Source: Ariolimax columbianus
Lineage: Eukaryota; Mollusca; Gastropoda; Stylommatophora; Arionidae
Length of the DNA stretch: 64,000 bases
Direction: 5' to 3'
Assembly (NCBI GenBank): GCA_036924085.1
Contig: JAVGWX010000013.1
Span: 68,436,359-68,500,358 of the forward strand
Shown here: positions 10,617 to 22,486 of the stretch, one piece after another
Numbering within the stretch: position 1 is the stretch's first letter
How the letters are laid out: each line of letters starts with the position of its first letter
The notes under the pieces: generated by a model
What the model saw: only the letters and a program-made list of their open reading frames with translations
What the model was told of the DNA's origin: nothing
Databases searched by the model: none
Position numbers and translations under genes: made by a program

Positions 10617-11219
10617 TCTTATTTCTAATCTTCACCCACGTGAACTGCATTGTCCCTCCCACTGAATTTGTCATCCATATTGCATGTTTCCAGAAGGTTT
10701 GGACAAATTGTCATGTTCTCTGAGTCTTGTGTTGTTCCACGGTCATCATCTTTGTATCCCCATCTTTTTGAGTTCCTCCTGAATCTTGATACACCAATTC
10801 AGAGTCTATTTAGTGCCTTCCAAGTTGCGTAAGGCAAGTGGTGTCCAGGCGCCGGTTCCACCCTCAGCTCGATCCACGAAACCACCATCATATTTCAATT
10901 GTGTATTTTCCAGGAATAGTCTGTAGAGGCTGTACTGACTAAGAAATGGCATCTAAATTTCAGTCTTGTGCACTGCACCTGATGTTCAAACATAGAGTGC
11001 CCTTTGTCGTTGGCCGGTTGTTTCTGTCAATTTCTGATGGGAAACTTATTAGTGTCTCAGGTATAGTTACACAATTACGGATATATATTTATTAGTAGGG
11101 TTCAGTCATCCTGTAACTATTCGACCATCATCATTTATTGTTGTAAGAATAAGTTTGACAACTGAAAAAAAACAGTATATTTATACCGACACTTTGCTTT
11201 CAATTTGTCAATAGATCAT
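10617..11219. other. No recognised feature
   Basis: Unique-looking sequence. No domain or repeat family recognised. Confidence 0.5.
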
Positions 11220-11765
11220 ACAGGTGGCAGTAAAAAAGAGAAATGCGGTGTTAGGTATGATAAAAAAAGGTATCATTAGAGCAAGGAAGTAATAGTTAAA
11301 TTGTATAAAGCATCAGTTAGACCTAGATTGAAGTACTGTGTACAGGTGTGGAGTCCTTATCATAGAGGGGATATAAACATGCTGGAACGACTCAGAAAAA
11401 CCGGCCCACAGTGTCTAGAATAGAGAAGAATTCGAGGTGACTTAATACAGGTTTATAAGATAATCAAAGGAAAGGATAAATTAGACTATTTCAAGTTTTT
11501 TTCTTCAAAATTCAACCACCTACAATAACAAGAGGGTATAGCTACAAGTTGACTAAAGAAATGTCCAGATTAGAAATTAGGAAATATTTGTTTAGTCTTA
11601 GAGTGGTGTATGATTAGAATGCATTGTCACAGGAAGTAGTGGAGGCAGAGACAATTAATACATTTAAGAATATATTGAATGCGCATAGATTTTAGAGGAA
11701 GGAAATGTAAATAAAACTGGTTGTATACAGACTCCGCAGAGTCTTCTAAACCAGTATAAAAACGT
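11220..11765 (+). mobile_element. CR1/L2-like LINE ORF2 C-terminal part and 3' end
   Basis: Across several frames the plus strand encodes the RT C-terminus of a CR1/L2 LINE: KLYKASVRPRLKYCVQVWSP, then RGDLIQVYKIIKGKDKLDYF, then LFSLRVV...NALSQEVVEAETINTFKN. Multiple frameshifts and stops make it dead. A block seen in most relatives between the VWSP and RGDLIQ segments appears shortened. The last ~45 bp match the 3' terminus found at 1825-1862/3270-3300. Confidence 0.85.
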
Positions 11766-13319
11766 TGTTTTTTTCAGTTTAAGTTTAAACGTATCCGTAA
11801 GGGAGGAAATCCAGAGTTTGGATCGAAATGTCTGAGAAAAACTGTCAATGCTGCCATAAGAAATTAGATGATAATTTATGACATTAGAAATTGTGTAAAA
11901 ACTTCTCCGACAGCAACAATGCAGCAAATAATGTTATTTATTCAGTCTTCTCATGAAAATGCAGCCTGATCAACTACTACTGCGCGCATATAACAAGCAG
12001 ATCCGGTTACAAGACAGACCACTCGGCAGATTCGGGTACGAAACACGGACGAAACAGGTTTTGCTAGAAACTGGCGACTACAGTTCTCCAAAACGATTAC
12101 CGATCAGGTGGACTTAATAGTAATTGTGTAAGTTAGTAATCCAGCAAGGAAGGGATCTCATGAGAATTCGTGTAAAGAGGTGTATATCAATTCACCCAAC
12201 CACACAATACATGTCGTGGAACAATATCACCCCGTTTAAAAATACCCTAATGTGTTTGACAAATCGAACAACTTCCCAGTTCATGATTTCAATAATATTC
12301 CACAATTTTTAATAGAAAAATTCATATCTTTTTTCAGTCTATGATTTTGGCCATTAGGCTTTGTCAGTGTACCACTTTGACATTAACAAGTGTGCATGCA
12401 CAGTAAGAGCAAATTATTATAAGTTTCAACAAAACAACTATCGATAACGGGTAGTCCCATAGCCTCTAACAGTTGTCAGCATTCTCGATAAGATCATTTA
12501 ATTTGAACAAACGCAGCGATAAAAAAATTATGCCATGTTGGGAATTGGAATAGAAAATGGCGATAGCTTGACAGTGATTAGTCTGAATATTTGAAACAGA
12601 AGGTTTGGAATTTAGATGGCTATTTTGTAAGGGTTACAGGATCGAAATCAGAAAGCGAGGAGAGAAACTGCAAATGGGAAGTAGAGAATAAATGATAGAA
12701 TTGTGCAGAAGTTCAAGTGAGGAGTAAATTATAGTAATACGTTTTGAGAATTGTCGATATAAGTGGGTGTTTAAGGTCGTTTCTTCATTGAATTGTTTTA
12801 TGGGACGTTTTACGAGAAATGCTTTATTTCTGTATAGCGCGTATGCTAATCAATTGTTTATTTTGTGCTGTTTGTTAAGTCCGGACTTATATTTTTGACT
12901 TTTCTAAATAAGCCGCCGGAATAATATGAAATAACGGACTTCATCATTAGCATGTGGCGTTAAAACTCCGTGGTGTAGGCTTGTTAATGTGTTTTACTGT
13001 TTCGTGTATGTTCATAAAAAAGTGGGTGTATACCTTGAGTACCGTTTTGCATATGATGGTGGGATTTGTGTTAGATCACGAGGTTTTATCCAGACCGGGT
13101 TTATAACTGCACTTTTCATGTGATATATGGAGATCGGTCATTTTCATGCACTGTCTTTCATTATAAAAATCCCACCTGTAGGGTTTAAAGGGTTGATAAA
13201 TAAAGATCGTTTGAGGATCTGGTCAGTGTGCAAACGCATCATCATCATTGGTGTCTCAGTAGACCATGTGACGCCATGAGAGTTTTGTTCCAGCTCTTTC
13301 TCCTGTATTTCGACACCGT
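11766..13319. other. Long stretch without recognised features
   Basis: Mostly AT-rich unique sequence. No tandem repeat, LINE motif or convincing exon was recognised on either strand. Confidence 0.5.
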
Positions 13320-14130
13320 CTGATATGATTGTAAAGGCCGATCAGTGAGATAAAGCGTAAGGTGCATGCGAGAAATAACATTATCCGCAAATTGACTGGC
13401 ACAACATGGGGAGTTCAGCCATCAGTCTTACCCACATCAGCGATTGCCTTGTGCCTTTCCGCAGCGGAATATGCAGCCCCAGTCTGGAAAAAACTCCTAC
13501 CATGCAAAACAAGTTGATACAGCAGTGAACGAGATAGGCAGGATAGTGTCAGGGTGCCTTAAACCCCAGCCCCCCCCCCCCCCCCCCCCACAAACAAAAT
13601 ATTTCCCTTAATTGGCATTGCATCACCTGATATAAGAAGAGGTGGCGCTAGGGAAATCGAACGCGGGCAACTGAAAAACGACCCTAGACACCCGATGCTT
13701 GACCATCAGGAACAAGCCACACGACTTAAATCAAGACACAGTTTCTTAAAATCAACAGAGACCATCCAGACAAGCCCGGAAGGTCGACGCATCTAGAGGT
13801 GGCGCTAAACAATGCAGGTTCCATGGATAGAGCTCAAGGAAGAGGCTGCGCCTGGACACCACCTGCCCTACGCTGCGTGGAAGGCAATGAACAGACTTCG
13901 AACTGGTGTGTCAAGATGCAGATTGAACTTGCAGAAATGGGGAAACTCAGATGTCGACACATGGGAATGCGGCACAGTTCAGGACCAAGATCATCTGATG
14001 ACCTGCCCCAACCTCCATGAAACCTGTGACATGAACGACATCATGGAGGCGAACGACAAGACATTTCAAGTTGCTGAATACTGGACGGATGCCGTGTGAC
14101 ATGGTGTTTGGACACGGAAAGTAAGTAAGT
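13320..14130 (+). mobile_element. LINE RT C-terminal fragment interrupted by a C21 run
   Basis: Frames encode RNNIIRKLTGTTWGVQP, SAAEYAAPVWKK, then after the poly-C a GIASPDIRRGGA block. The end is AMNRLRTGVSRCRLNLQKWG with a CGTVQDQDHLMTCPN knuckle (open at 13812-14099). This layout is typical of LINE polyproteins: RT thumb, linker, then a Cys/His tail. The 21-C run at 13569-13589 and stops near 13512 and 13794 show decay. It ends in an AAGT-type tail at about 14120-14132. Confidence 0.85.
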
Positions 14131-14235
14131 AAATTAGTGATAGTCCAGATCACAGATTGCACAACCATGCTGGGGAGATTGGCTTGCCTGGCAGTTCCTT
14201 GATCTCTTCAGTGTGATCAGAGTCTACTTCCGCCA

Positions 14236-14350
14236 GCATTTTCTAAGGGTTTGCTTCCCCAGGGTAACGGTCGGTGGTGTGATGGGGATCCAACCCAACA
14301 CTTTTGGGTTGTGAGCAGTGTCACTTAACCACTAGCCCACTCCGTTCCCA
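14236..14350 (-). mobile_element. tRNA-derived SINE head and body
   Basis: The minus strand has an A-box-like GGGCTAGTGGTTAAG and a B-box-like GGGTTGGATCCCC at tRNA-like spacing. It is followed by a body block (ACCGTTACCCTGGGGAAGC) that recurs at 23660-23860. No TSD seen. Confidence 0.65.
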
Positions 14351-14439
14351 AAGTGTTAGACGCTCCATGGAACTAGTTCCCAGCTATTTGTATTTTGTCA
14401 TTTCAGAAAGTATGACCCATTCCATTCATGGTCATCGTT

Positions 14440-14545
14440 CCTTCCCAAGCAGTAAGGCAAGGTACCCATTTACAGCTGAGTGGACTGAAATGTACCGAGT
14501 TAAGGAATTGAACTCAGTACCTTTGCCGTGACAGAACAACGCTCT
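14440..14545 (-). mobile_element. tRNA-derived SINE
   Basis: The minus strand reads TGGTTAGAGCGTT (A box), then GAGTTCAATTCC (B box), then a body with the CAGTCCACTCAGCTGTAAAT block. Related diverged copies lie at 3531-3700, 24630-24790 and 58320-58470. Confidence 0.7.
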
Positions 14546-14655
14546 AACCATAATAGTAACACAGACACGAGCAGATAACACGATGAAAGAGATGCTTCAT
14601 GGAACCGGGAAAGGGAGTGTAACCATCAAGACAATGTCAACTTCTAGTGGGCGTA

Positions 14656-15680
14656 TCATTGTCATCATCATCATCATCATCATCATCATCGGATGTCCTG
14701 TCAGTAGGCGTTGGCGGTCATTGACCCCCATCCACTTCTATCACGTGTGTCTTTTACCAACTCTGTTGTTGGTTGCTGCCCATGCCATCCCCTCAGGCTA
14801 TCCACCATCTTCTCATTCGACTTTCCTCTGTCTCTCTTCCCCGCTATCTTTCCCGTTGCCGCGACGTGCTCCAAGCCGCCTCTTCTCATAACATGCCCCA
14901 AAAAGGATGGCTGCCATATTCTGATCCTTCCAATAAGTTGTCTGTCTGCTTGTGCCTCCTCGAGTAGTGTATCATGTCTGCCTTGCAGTCCATGGGATCC
15001 ACAGCATTCTTCTGTAGAACCACATCTTCCTTGCTTCCAAAGATCTAAGCAATTTTTTTGCTAATTCTCCATTATTTACGGCCATATGTGAGTACTTGTT
15101 CCATGTAGCATCTTCTTCTTCTTCTTCTTCTTCTTCTTCATCATCTTCATCATCTTCTTCTTCTTCTTCTTCGTTCGTTCTCAATCTCCCGCTACCAAAC
15201 CCTGAAAGGGTTTAAGTAGCAGAATGTAGTCCAGAGAACGGAATGCGTTGTGTCGTAGTTTACAGCTTGGCTGCGATATTTGCACCTTTCGGTCCAACAC
15301 ATCCGACTTCAGCAAGCATTTTTTGAGTACTGGGTTAGCATTCCCTCTTCGATCCCTTCTCCTTAGCCAGTATGCCCTGCTGCAGCCTGTTATCCAGGAT
15401 CACCTCGTGGAGGTGTAGAAGGGTCTTGGCAGCTCTGGTTCGCTGGCCCTGACGCTAGCAGGCAGCTATGGGTCGCTGACCACTGCAGCATCGTGATCCC
15501 CCATGTAGCATCTAAATACTATCTTTCTCAGTTCCAGCGACAAGGTTTTGTTGCACAGTACTTCCGTAATTGCATCTCCCATCTGGTGTTATGTATGTGC
15601 CCAGGTATTTAAACGTGTTAACGTGTCTCAATTCGGTCCCGTTCGCTTTGACACAGCCTATACCAACAAATAATGGTTGA
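14656..15680 (-). mobile_element. RTE-like LINE RT C-terminus, split by a family A insertion
   Basis: Read on the minus strand: VNTFKYLGTYITPDG, then ELRKIVFRCYMEQVLTYG (with the family A insert inside), EARKMWFYRRMLWIPWT, then LIGRIRIWQPSFLGHVMRR and GLEHVAATGKIAGKRDRGK. It ends at a GAT tail (plus-strand ATC repeats at about 14656-14691). Frame breaks are present. The open frame 14701-14901 is its last part. Confidence 0.85.
15114..15500 (-). mobile_element. Family A short retroelement, GAA-tailed, with TSD
   Basis: Family A copy with a long TTC tract (minus-strand GAA tail) at 15111-15175. Flanked by a perfect 13-bp TSD CCATGTAGCATCT at 15101-15113 and 15501-15513. It interrupts the RTE-like LINE, whose sequence joins cleanly across the TSD. 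Confidence 0.9.
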
Positions 15681-15954
15681 CGCTAAAAAGAATTGAAAAG
15701 AAAATTATTTCTGCTACACCCAGGGACATTAGCCATTATTGTCCAACCTGCCGATGAAACCATCAGTGTTGTCTGTTGGATAGACAGATGCCAGGTACGA
15801 GATTCGCTCTCATGTAGCTGGCTGCTTAGTTCCCTTGTCATTGGCAATGGACTCACGCTAGGTGTCCAGACGGAGGACTGCTATGAGGCAAATAGGTAGG
15901 TTAGGGCGACTGACAGGCATTGGAGTTTGGGTGCGTGAGAGGGACGTGTAGAGG

Positions 15955-16410
15955 TGGTGCATGGTGGTGGTGGTGGTGGTTTTGGTAGTTATGATGACGA
16001 TTGTGCTGGTGGTGGTAGTTATGGTTGTAGTTGTGGTGATAGTTATGGTTTTGGTTGTGTAGTTCGTGTTGATGATGGGGTGGTGATGATGGGGCGGTGA
16101 TGATGATGGTGGTGAGGGAGATGGTGATGCTAGTGAGGGAGGCTGTGATGGTGATGAGGGCGATCCTGTTATTGGTGGTGATGGAGATGATTCTGAAAAT
16201 AGTGGTGACTATGGTGATAGTGATGCTGTCAGTAGTAGTGGTGATCTTGGCAGAAAAGTTAATGATGTTGATGGCGATGGCCATGATGATGGTGGCGATG
16301 ATAGTAGTGTTTGGGGCGGTGGTGGTGGTGGTGATGGGGATGGTCATAATGATGGTGGTGATGATAGTAGTGTTTGGGACGGTGGTATTGTTTGTGGTGA
16401 GGGTCGTTCC
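15955..16410 (+). repeat. Imperfect GGT/GAT trinucleotide-rich tract
   Basis: Dominated by ggtggtgatgatg-type runs. The Thr/Ile/His-rich and Val/Met-rich frames on both strands are low-complexity artefacts. Confidence 0.85.
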
Positions 16411-16611
16411 GTTTTGATGAGATGGGATCAAAAGGTCCATTCCTCGCTGCCTTACCTTCCCTAATAGTAATTCAAGTACCCATGTACATCTGGGTCTACC
16501 TAAACTACTCATGCGCTGACACGATGCCCAGATTTGACTAAAAAAACACCACAAACCCCCCAATTATTCCCCAAAAGACAACTAAAACGTTGTGGATTGA
16601 ACTAGTTCTCC

Positions 16612-17061
16612 GGCAAAAGAAGGTGCAAGGCTACCACAAACAGATACCAGTATGACGTACGAAGAGTCAAAACGGCTTTTCAAAGCCAGGTACATGACCA
16701 AAAGGGAAACCGAACATACTGGTTACACCAAAAACGATGCCTATTACCAGTTGAACCGAAGAGAATAGGTCGTTGTCTTCAGACTTCGCACTGGCCACAA
16801 CAGACTGAGGTACCACCTATTCAACAAATTGAAGATAGGGTGTACCGACGAATGCCCGTGCGGTACTGGTAAAATGACCACTGAACATCTGCTGCAGAAC
16901 TGCCCGACATACGAGGATCAGAGAGAGCAGATGTGGCCATTACCAGTGGAACTGCAAGACAAGCTCTATGGTAGTGGCGAGAGTCTCAGGATGACCGCCG
17001 CTTTTTTCGAAAAAATAATGGTTACTGTCTGACTGTGTACGCAGAAGAAGAAGAAGAAGAA
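16612..17061 (+). mobile_element. RNase H LINE 3' fragment with TSD
   Basis: Nearly identical to 28977-29424. It starts inside the RNase H domain (AKEGARL) and includes the YYQLNRRE block, the RLRTGHNRLRYHLFNKL block and the Cys/His knuckle, ending EKIMVTV and a GAA tail. A nonsense change (gagcag to gaatag at about 16762-16768) breaks the frame. The 13-bp TSD GAACTAGTTCTCC lies at 16599-16611 and 17062-17074 (the first two bases could belong to the tail). Confidence 0.92.
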
Positions 17062-17074
17062 GAACTAGTTCTCC

Positions 17075-18189
17075 AACACACGCCTCCTGTAAGGCAGCCA
17101 GTTGTAGTTGTTCCCCTGCTTCACAGGGAACGAACACCCCCAAACCAATACATGTAAATAATTATCCCACTTTCCTTCAATAACTTTCTTACAGAGAAGA
17201 GTTTAGCTACTTCTACAAAGCAGCTCCGTCAATTATAATCCTTTCTGCACAAACATCATCATAATTTTTATTGAGTCTGCTTCAAACACAAAAGACAAAG
17301 ACATTGTATCCGCTACAAATCTTCAAAGCCTATCCACTTCACTCTAGTTTCCTCAAGGGCCTTCAAGTACTGTCGTTTATCTGAAGAAGTCCGAAATATT
17401 TACATTAAAAAGATCAATTGTTCTGTTAGCTCGCGATGAATTTTCCATTTTGTTAAGCGGTTATCGCTGTTTAGTTCATTCGCTGAATTATAGATATGAA
17501 AGTATAGTGTTACTTCGTTATTCGCTTTCTTTATTCGTCGTTTCGCGTATTCGTCTATACCCCTTACTGGTAGTCAACGATTTTAACATTTCTGTTTCGG
17601 TGTTTGTCGCCAGAGGAAAAAGACAAATATCTATCAGTCCACTTATGTTGATAGATGTCGTCCGAAAGGTGTGACCTTCTTTGTTTTATATTTTTTGGAT
17701 GTTGAAAATCCACTGGTGACCTGCCAGGTCAATCCCATCATCTGTTTGCCCATGGAATATACGATCGTCTATTTTTGAGACTGATGGAGGTGGAAGCGTA
17801 AATTACAGTATGGTAAACCCGCAACCTGTCAGGCGCCATCTAAGCCGCTCCGCTAACCACATAACCAAGACCTGTTGTTATGGCCATACAGTCCTCCTGT
17901 CTTTGTGACATATTCTCTGTGCGGGGAGAATCCCTATAATAATTTGAGTAGATTTTTAACTTGCATTTTGCCAGAGCAACGGCCGTTATGGCAGCTCTAT
18001 ACGATTTCCAACTTCTGAGGTATTTTTAACATGTGTGCCATTGGACACGAATGAATGATCTTCACTACTCAGATATCAGGGGAAATATACTTACCGGATG
18101 ATCCACGTGAAAAAAATCCCGCGAACCCACGACATCCAACACCTGAGACGAACACCTTACATCGCGACCCGCAAATAAAGACATATAAA
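17075..18189. other. Mostly unrecognised; one weak tRNA-like stretch
   Basis: Around 17815-17885 the minus strand has tRNA-like ATGTGGTTAGCGGAGC and AGGTTGCGGGTTTACC motifs, suggesting a decayed SINE. Nothing else was recognised. Confidence 0.4.
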
Positions 18190-18497
18190 ATACTTGAATA
18201 TAGAGGACAACTGGTTGGTTTATCAATGATTTATCAATTCTATTTTGGCCAGAAAATTGAAATACTTTGGTCACATCAAGAGACACAACGGTATTGAAAG
18301 AACAGTGATGGAAGGTTTGGTGCTAGGAAAAAGAGGCAGGGGTAGACCAAGAAGACGATGGTACCAAGATATCCAGAAATGCCTGGGTATAACTGTGGCT
18401 TAGGATTGAGCTTTGGCAAGGGAAAGAGTTTCTTTCAGACAGACTGTGATAGAAGCGACGTTCTATAATGGACATGCTACATGATGATGATGATATT
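18190..18497 (+). mobile_element. RTE-like LINE tail, copy 2 (degenerate)
   Basis: Same tail as at 1-329 and 44490-44780 (FGHIKRH, then RGRPRRRW-type blocks). Substitutions, a small insertion near 18215 and a stop in the normally WR/AEAG region break the frame. Ends in an ATGATGATGATG tail at about 18480-18494. Confidence 0.85.
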
Positions 18498-18800
18498 TCG
18501 GTATTCGTCCGATGGACGTTTTCTTAGATCAGTGATCGATAACTCACATATCGATTAGCGACCATAATATTTTATTGTGTCTTTTATGTCACAGCTACCG
18601 ACTTTTTGTCACAGATAAAGACTTTTTGATCGTGACGTAAGTCTTGAGTGAGAATTTTGTTCCGACGAGGTACTGAGTTATGCATGCCTGTGTTATTATA
18701 CATATTAACTCAGCAACAAACTCCATCCACTACTCTCGGTCCATGACTATGCGTCGTGTCCTACCCAAGCTTGTGTTAGTTATCTTCATTTCGGCTTCTT
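18498..18800. other. No recognised feature
   Basis: Unique-looking sequence. Confidence 0.45.
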
Positions 18801-19215
18801 ATTCTGTTTCTTTTCCTTGATTTTGTTTTCCTCCCTCTCTTCTTCTTTTTTTTCTTCCTTTTTTCGTCTCCTTCTTCTTTGTTGTGTTCTTTTTCTTCTT
18901 CTTTTCCTTCTTCCTTTTCTTCTTCATTTCATTCTCTTATTTCTTCTTCTCCATTTTTGTCTCTGTCATCTTCTTCTTTGTCTTCTTCTTCTTCTCTTTC
19001 GTCATTTTCTTCTTCTGTCCTTATTTTTCTACTTATTCTGCTTCTTCTTTTTCATCTTCTTCTTCTAATACGCATTATTATTATTTTTATTATTGTTATT
19101 CCATGTCTTCATTTCTTAGCTCTTATTTTTTCCTTCTTTTTTGCTTCTTCTTCTGCTTCTCGTAATCTTACTTCTCCGATTTCCTCTTTCTCTTCTTCTT
19201 CTTCTTCTTCGCCTT
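18801..19215 (+). repeat. Imperfect TTC-rich pyrimidine tract
   Basis: About 400 bp of C/T-rich sequence dominated by ttcttctt. The Ser/Phe/Leu-rich open frames are artefacts that mimic membrane proteins. Confidence 0.9.
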
Positions 19216-19360
19216 GTGTTCACCCCATTTTTAAACCGAGAGACCCCATGACGTCCAATCGCTCTCTTAAGCTCTTCTCCACCCCTCGTCCGAGTTTTAG
19301 TTAAGTGTTGAGCAATTTGGCCAATGAGTCTTACACATACCAGTCTTGTGAAACATTCTC

Positions 19361-19920
19361 GCTACTTTAGTCATTTAGTCTCCATAGACACATTACCGAA
19401 ACAGACAAGCGAAGTATATACACGTGTTTGCAGTCTTATATATATGTTAGAGATCAAGATGCTAAGCAGCGCATGAGCTGCAGTGGTCAGCAACCCATAG
19501 CTGACTGTTAGCGTCAGGGCCAGCGAACCAGAGCTGTCAGGACCCTTCTACACCTCCACGCGGTGATCCTGGATAACAGGCTGCAGCAGGGCAGACTGGC
19601 TAAGGAGAAGGGGTCTAAGAGGGAAGGCTAGCCCGGTACTCAAAAAATGCTTGCTGAAGTCGAATGTGTTGGACCGAAAGGTGCAAATATCGCAGTCAAG
19701 CTGTAAACTACGACACAACGCATTCCGTTCTCTGGACTACATTCTGCTACTTAAGCCGTTTCAGGGTTTGGTAGTGGGAGATTGAGAACGAACGAAGAAG
19801 AAGAAGAAGAAAAATATATATGTTAAACAAAACTCTACTTTAGTCATTTAGTCTCCATAGACACATTACCGAAACGGACAAGCGAAGCATGTACACGTTT
19901 TTGCAGTCTTATATATCTGT
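19361..19920 (+). repeat. Local direct duplication (~80-105 bp) flanking a family A element
   Basis: The block starting tactttagtcatttagtc at 19361-19449 is repeated at 19842-19920 with a few substitutions. A family A element (19450-19813) was inserted at the end of the first copy. Confidence 0.85.
19450..19813 (+). mobile_element. Family A short retroelement, GAA-tailed, with TSD
   Basis: Plus-strand orientation: begins GAGATCAAGATGC, ends GAACGAACGAAGAAGAAG. The 12-bp TSD ATATATATGTTA lies at 19438-19449 and 19814-19825. Confidence 0.9.
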
Positions 19921-20124
19921 TAAAAAAACAAAACAAACACTCATAGGCATGGTCAGAATACGTGCTATGACGAGAATAGACACGATGTTTACGTGACTAC
20001 CTAAAGGTCTTCATCAAGGAACAACAAGAATATAAGCTAACATATCACGGATAAAGGGAAAGATGAATAAAATAGAAATATAAACACATACATAGGTATG
20101 AAAATATATTAGCAGAGAACACGT

Positions 20125-20320
20125 TTATGTGTTAGTTTATATATTTCTCCCTTTCTCTTTGTTTATATATTTCTCCCTTTCTCTTAGTTTATATATTTCT
20201 CCCTTTCTCTTTGTTTATATATTTCTCCCTTTCTCTTAGTTTATATATTCCTCCCTTTCTCTTAGTTTATATATTTCTCCCTTTCTCTTAGTTTATATAT
20301 TTCTCCCTTTCTCTTTGATT
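20125..20320 (+). repeat. 26-bp minisatellite, about 7 copies
   Basis: The unit contains tttatatatttctcc then ctttctcttag, with A/T alternation at its end. Copies are nearly identical. Confidence 0.92.
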
Positions 20321-20729
20321 TGTTAACTTATGTTCTTGGTGTTTTGTGTCCTTGATGGCGACTTTCATGTCGTAAACTACGTTTCGTTTCTGTTTTTGGC
20401 ATACTGTAGTATTTGGATGATGATTAGAGCAGTGTTTTCTTCATGGAAGCACATCCATCCAAATCCAGCGCACGTTACATCATCAAGAAAAAACGGTCTA
20501 ATCATCGTCATTAGCATCGCTTGGAATGGACAACTAACTTTAAACAAAAAACAACTAAATCTGACAGTGACTTGGTACAGACTTCCTGAAAGGGAAGAGG
20601 TGGGGAGGGGGTGGGGAGGGGTGAGTCCAGCTACCGTGACGACTAAATACATCTTATTGCGCTAAATAAAGCACAAACAGAGATATCGGTTCACGACAAA
20701 CGGGAGAGGAGGAAGACTAACGTCTCGTC
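20321..20729. other. No recognised feature
   Basis: The open frame at 20330-20665 shows no known domain and no splice context, so it is not called. Confidence 0.45.
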
Positions 20730-21335
20730 AGGCAAAACATACTGATCAGACATGTTAGTCAGGGTCAGACAGAACGTACTGATCAGACATGTTAGTCAGG
20801 GTCAGGCAAAACATACTGATCAGACATGTTAGTCAGGGTCATTCAGAACGTACTGATCAGACATGTTAGTCAGGGTCAGGCAAAACATACTGATCAGACA
20901 TGTTAGTCAGGGTCAGGCAAAACATACTGATCAGACATGTTAGTCAGGGTCAGACAGAACGTACTGATCAGACATGTTAGTCATGGTAAGGCAAAACATA
21001 CTGATTAGACATGTTAGTCAGGGTCAGGCACAACATACTGATTAGACATGTTAGTCAGGGTCAGACAGAACGTACTGATCAGACATGTTAGTCAGGGTCA
21101 GGCACAACATACTGATCAGACATGTTAGTCAGGGTCAGGCAAAACATACTGATCAGGCATGTTAGTCAGGGTCAGACAGAACGTACTGATCAGACATGTT
21201 AGTCAGGGTCAGGCACAACATACTGATCAGACATGTTAGTCAGGGTCAGACAGAACGTACTGATCAGACATGTTAGTCAGGGTCAGACAGAACGTACTGA
21301 TCAGACATGTTAGTCAGGGTCAAGCACAACATACT
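20730..21335 (+). repeat. 37-bp minisatellite, about 16 copies, derived from the family B 5' end
   Basis: The unit carries acatactgatcagacatg then ttagtcagggtcagg. The final partial unit flows directly into the body of a family B element at 21336. The same 37-bp unit forms the array at 42165-42450. Confidence 0.93.
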
Positions 21336-21600
21336 GGACCAGACCCTTACCTCGGCTTCCCTGTCGCCCTCCCTGGAAACGTGCTGTTTCCATGGCAGCC
21401 TGACTAACGAGGGGAGAGATCGACGTGATCCCCCAAGTAGTGAGCAACACGCAGATGAACCAATCATAGCACAACCGTCTGGGCGATTTCGGTCCACCTT
21501 CCATCAGCATGCTCGGAATGTGAGGAAAGCTACAACAACCCGCCTGCTAAACATCCTTTTCAGGACGCTCGAGTAAACCTACTCATGTTGGGCATTGGAA
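21336..21600 (+). mobile_element. Family B short retroelement
   Basis: Dispersed ~260-bp repeat. Diagnostic blocks are catggcagcctgactaacga, gatcgacgtgatccccc, gatgaaccaatcatagcaca, cagcatgctcggaatgtga and a terminal ttgggcatt. This copy lacks a clear AAC tail. Confidence 0.85.
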
Positions 21601-22013
21601 ACAGCAATGACAATCAGCCAAGTAAACAATTCTCGTTTAATCCGGTCGTCGCGCCACTTGATGATTAGTTTGACGGATATGACAATGATTAACTCCCATA
21701 GTCCAGTCTATTCTCCCCTGGTCCACAAGTCACCTGGTCTGTACCATTAAGCTGAAAGTTGTTTCAACTGTTTACCCAGGCCCAAGGATAAGACTTCGTG
21801 TGTGTTTGCCATAGCTACCCAAGTGGCGATTCGCGGCAGTTGTCATAAATTTAAGATCAGACCGGCGTTTATGATTTGTCGGTAATAAACGGAGGATGTC
21901 CCAAAGTTTAAATTTATGTGTTAACAAATATATTAACGTGGTTAGCATTAGATTCTGCGAGGGGATAAAAACAAATATGAATAGTCGAGGCTTATACGAC
22001 GTTGGTTTATAGT
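21601..22013. other. No recognised feature
   Basis: Unique-looking sequence. Confidence 0.45.
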
Positions 22014-22282
22014 TGCCACTTTCAGTCATGGCTGACTGTAGTAGCCACTTTCAGCCATGGCTGACTGTAGTAGCCACGTTCAGCTATGGCTGACTGTAGT
22101 AGCCACTTTCAGCCAATGCTCACTATTGTAGCCACGTTCAGCCACGGCTGACTATTGTAGCCACTTTCAGCCAATGCTCACTATTGTAGCCACTTTCCGC
22201 CATGGCTGACTATTGTAGCCACTTTCAGTCATCCCTGACTATAATAGCTCCTTTCAGTCGTGGCTGATTATAGTAGCCCTTA
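22014..22282 (+). repeat. 29-bp minisatellite, about 9 copies
   Basis: The unit includes gtagccactttcagcca then tggctgact. It ends against the next family B element. Confidence 0.9.
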
Positions 22283-22486
22283 GGCAGTCTGGCTGGCGAG
22301 ATCTGGATCGACTTGATCCCTGTAGTAGGGAGAGGCACGTAGATGAAGCCAAGCATAGCACAACAGTCTAGATGGCGTACGTCAACCTTCATCAGCACGC
22401 TCGAAATGTGAGAAAAGCTACTACAACCCGTCACTTAACCTCATTGATCAAAGCGCAAAAGAGTAAACTTACTCATTGCGGGCATT
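22283..22486 (+). mobile_element. Family B short retroelement (5'-shortened)
   Basis: Contains the conserved gatgaagccaagcatagcac, cagcacgctcgaaatgtgag and ttactcattgcgggcatt blocks. It is followed immediately by a long CAA-rich tail. Confidence 0.88.

Noticed and set aside
18817..19304. Ser/Phe/Leu-rich ORFs resembling transmembrane proteins (also at 43153-43763, 54369-54774 and 61595-62074)
   Set aside because: Low-complexity TTC/GAA tracts. Hydrophobicity comes from the trinucleotide composition.
20330..20665. 111-codon plus-strand ORF
   Set aside because: No domain or conservation signal recognised. The antisense frame is open as well, which points to chance.
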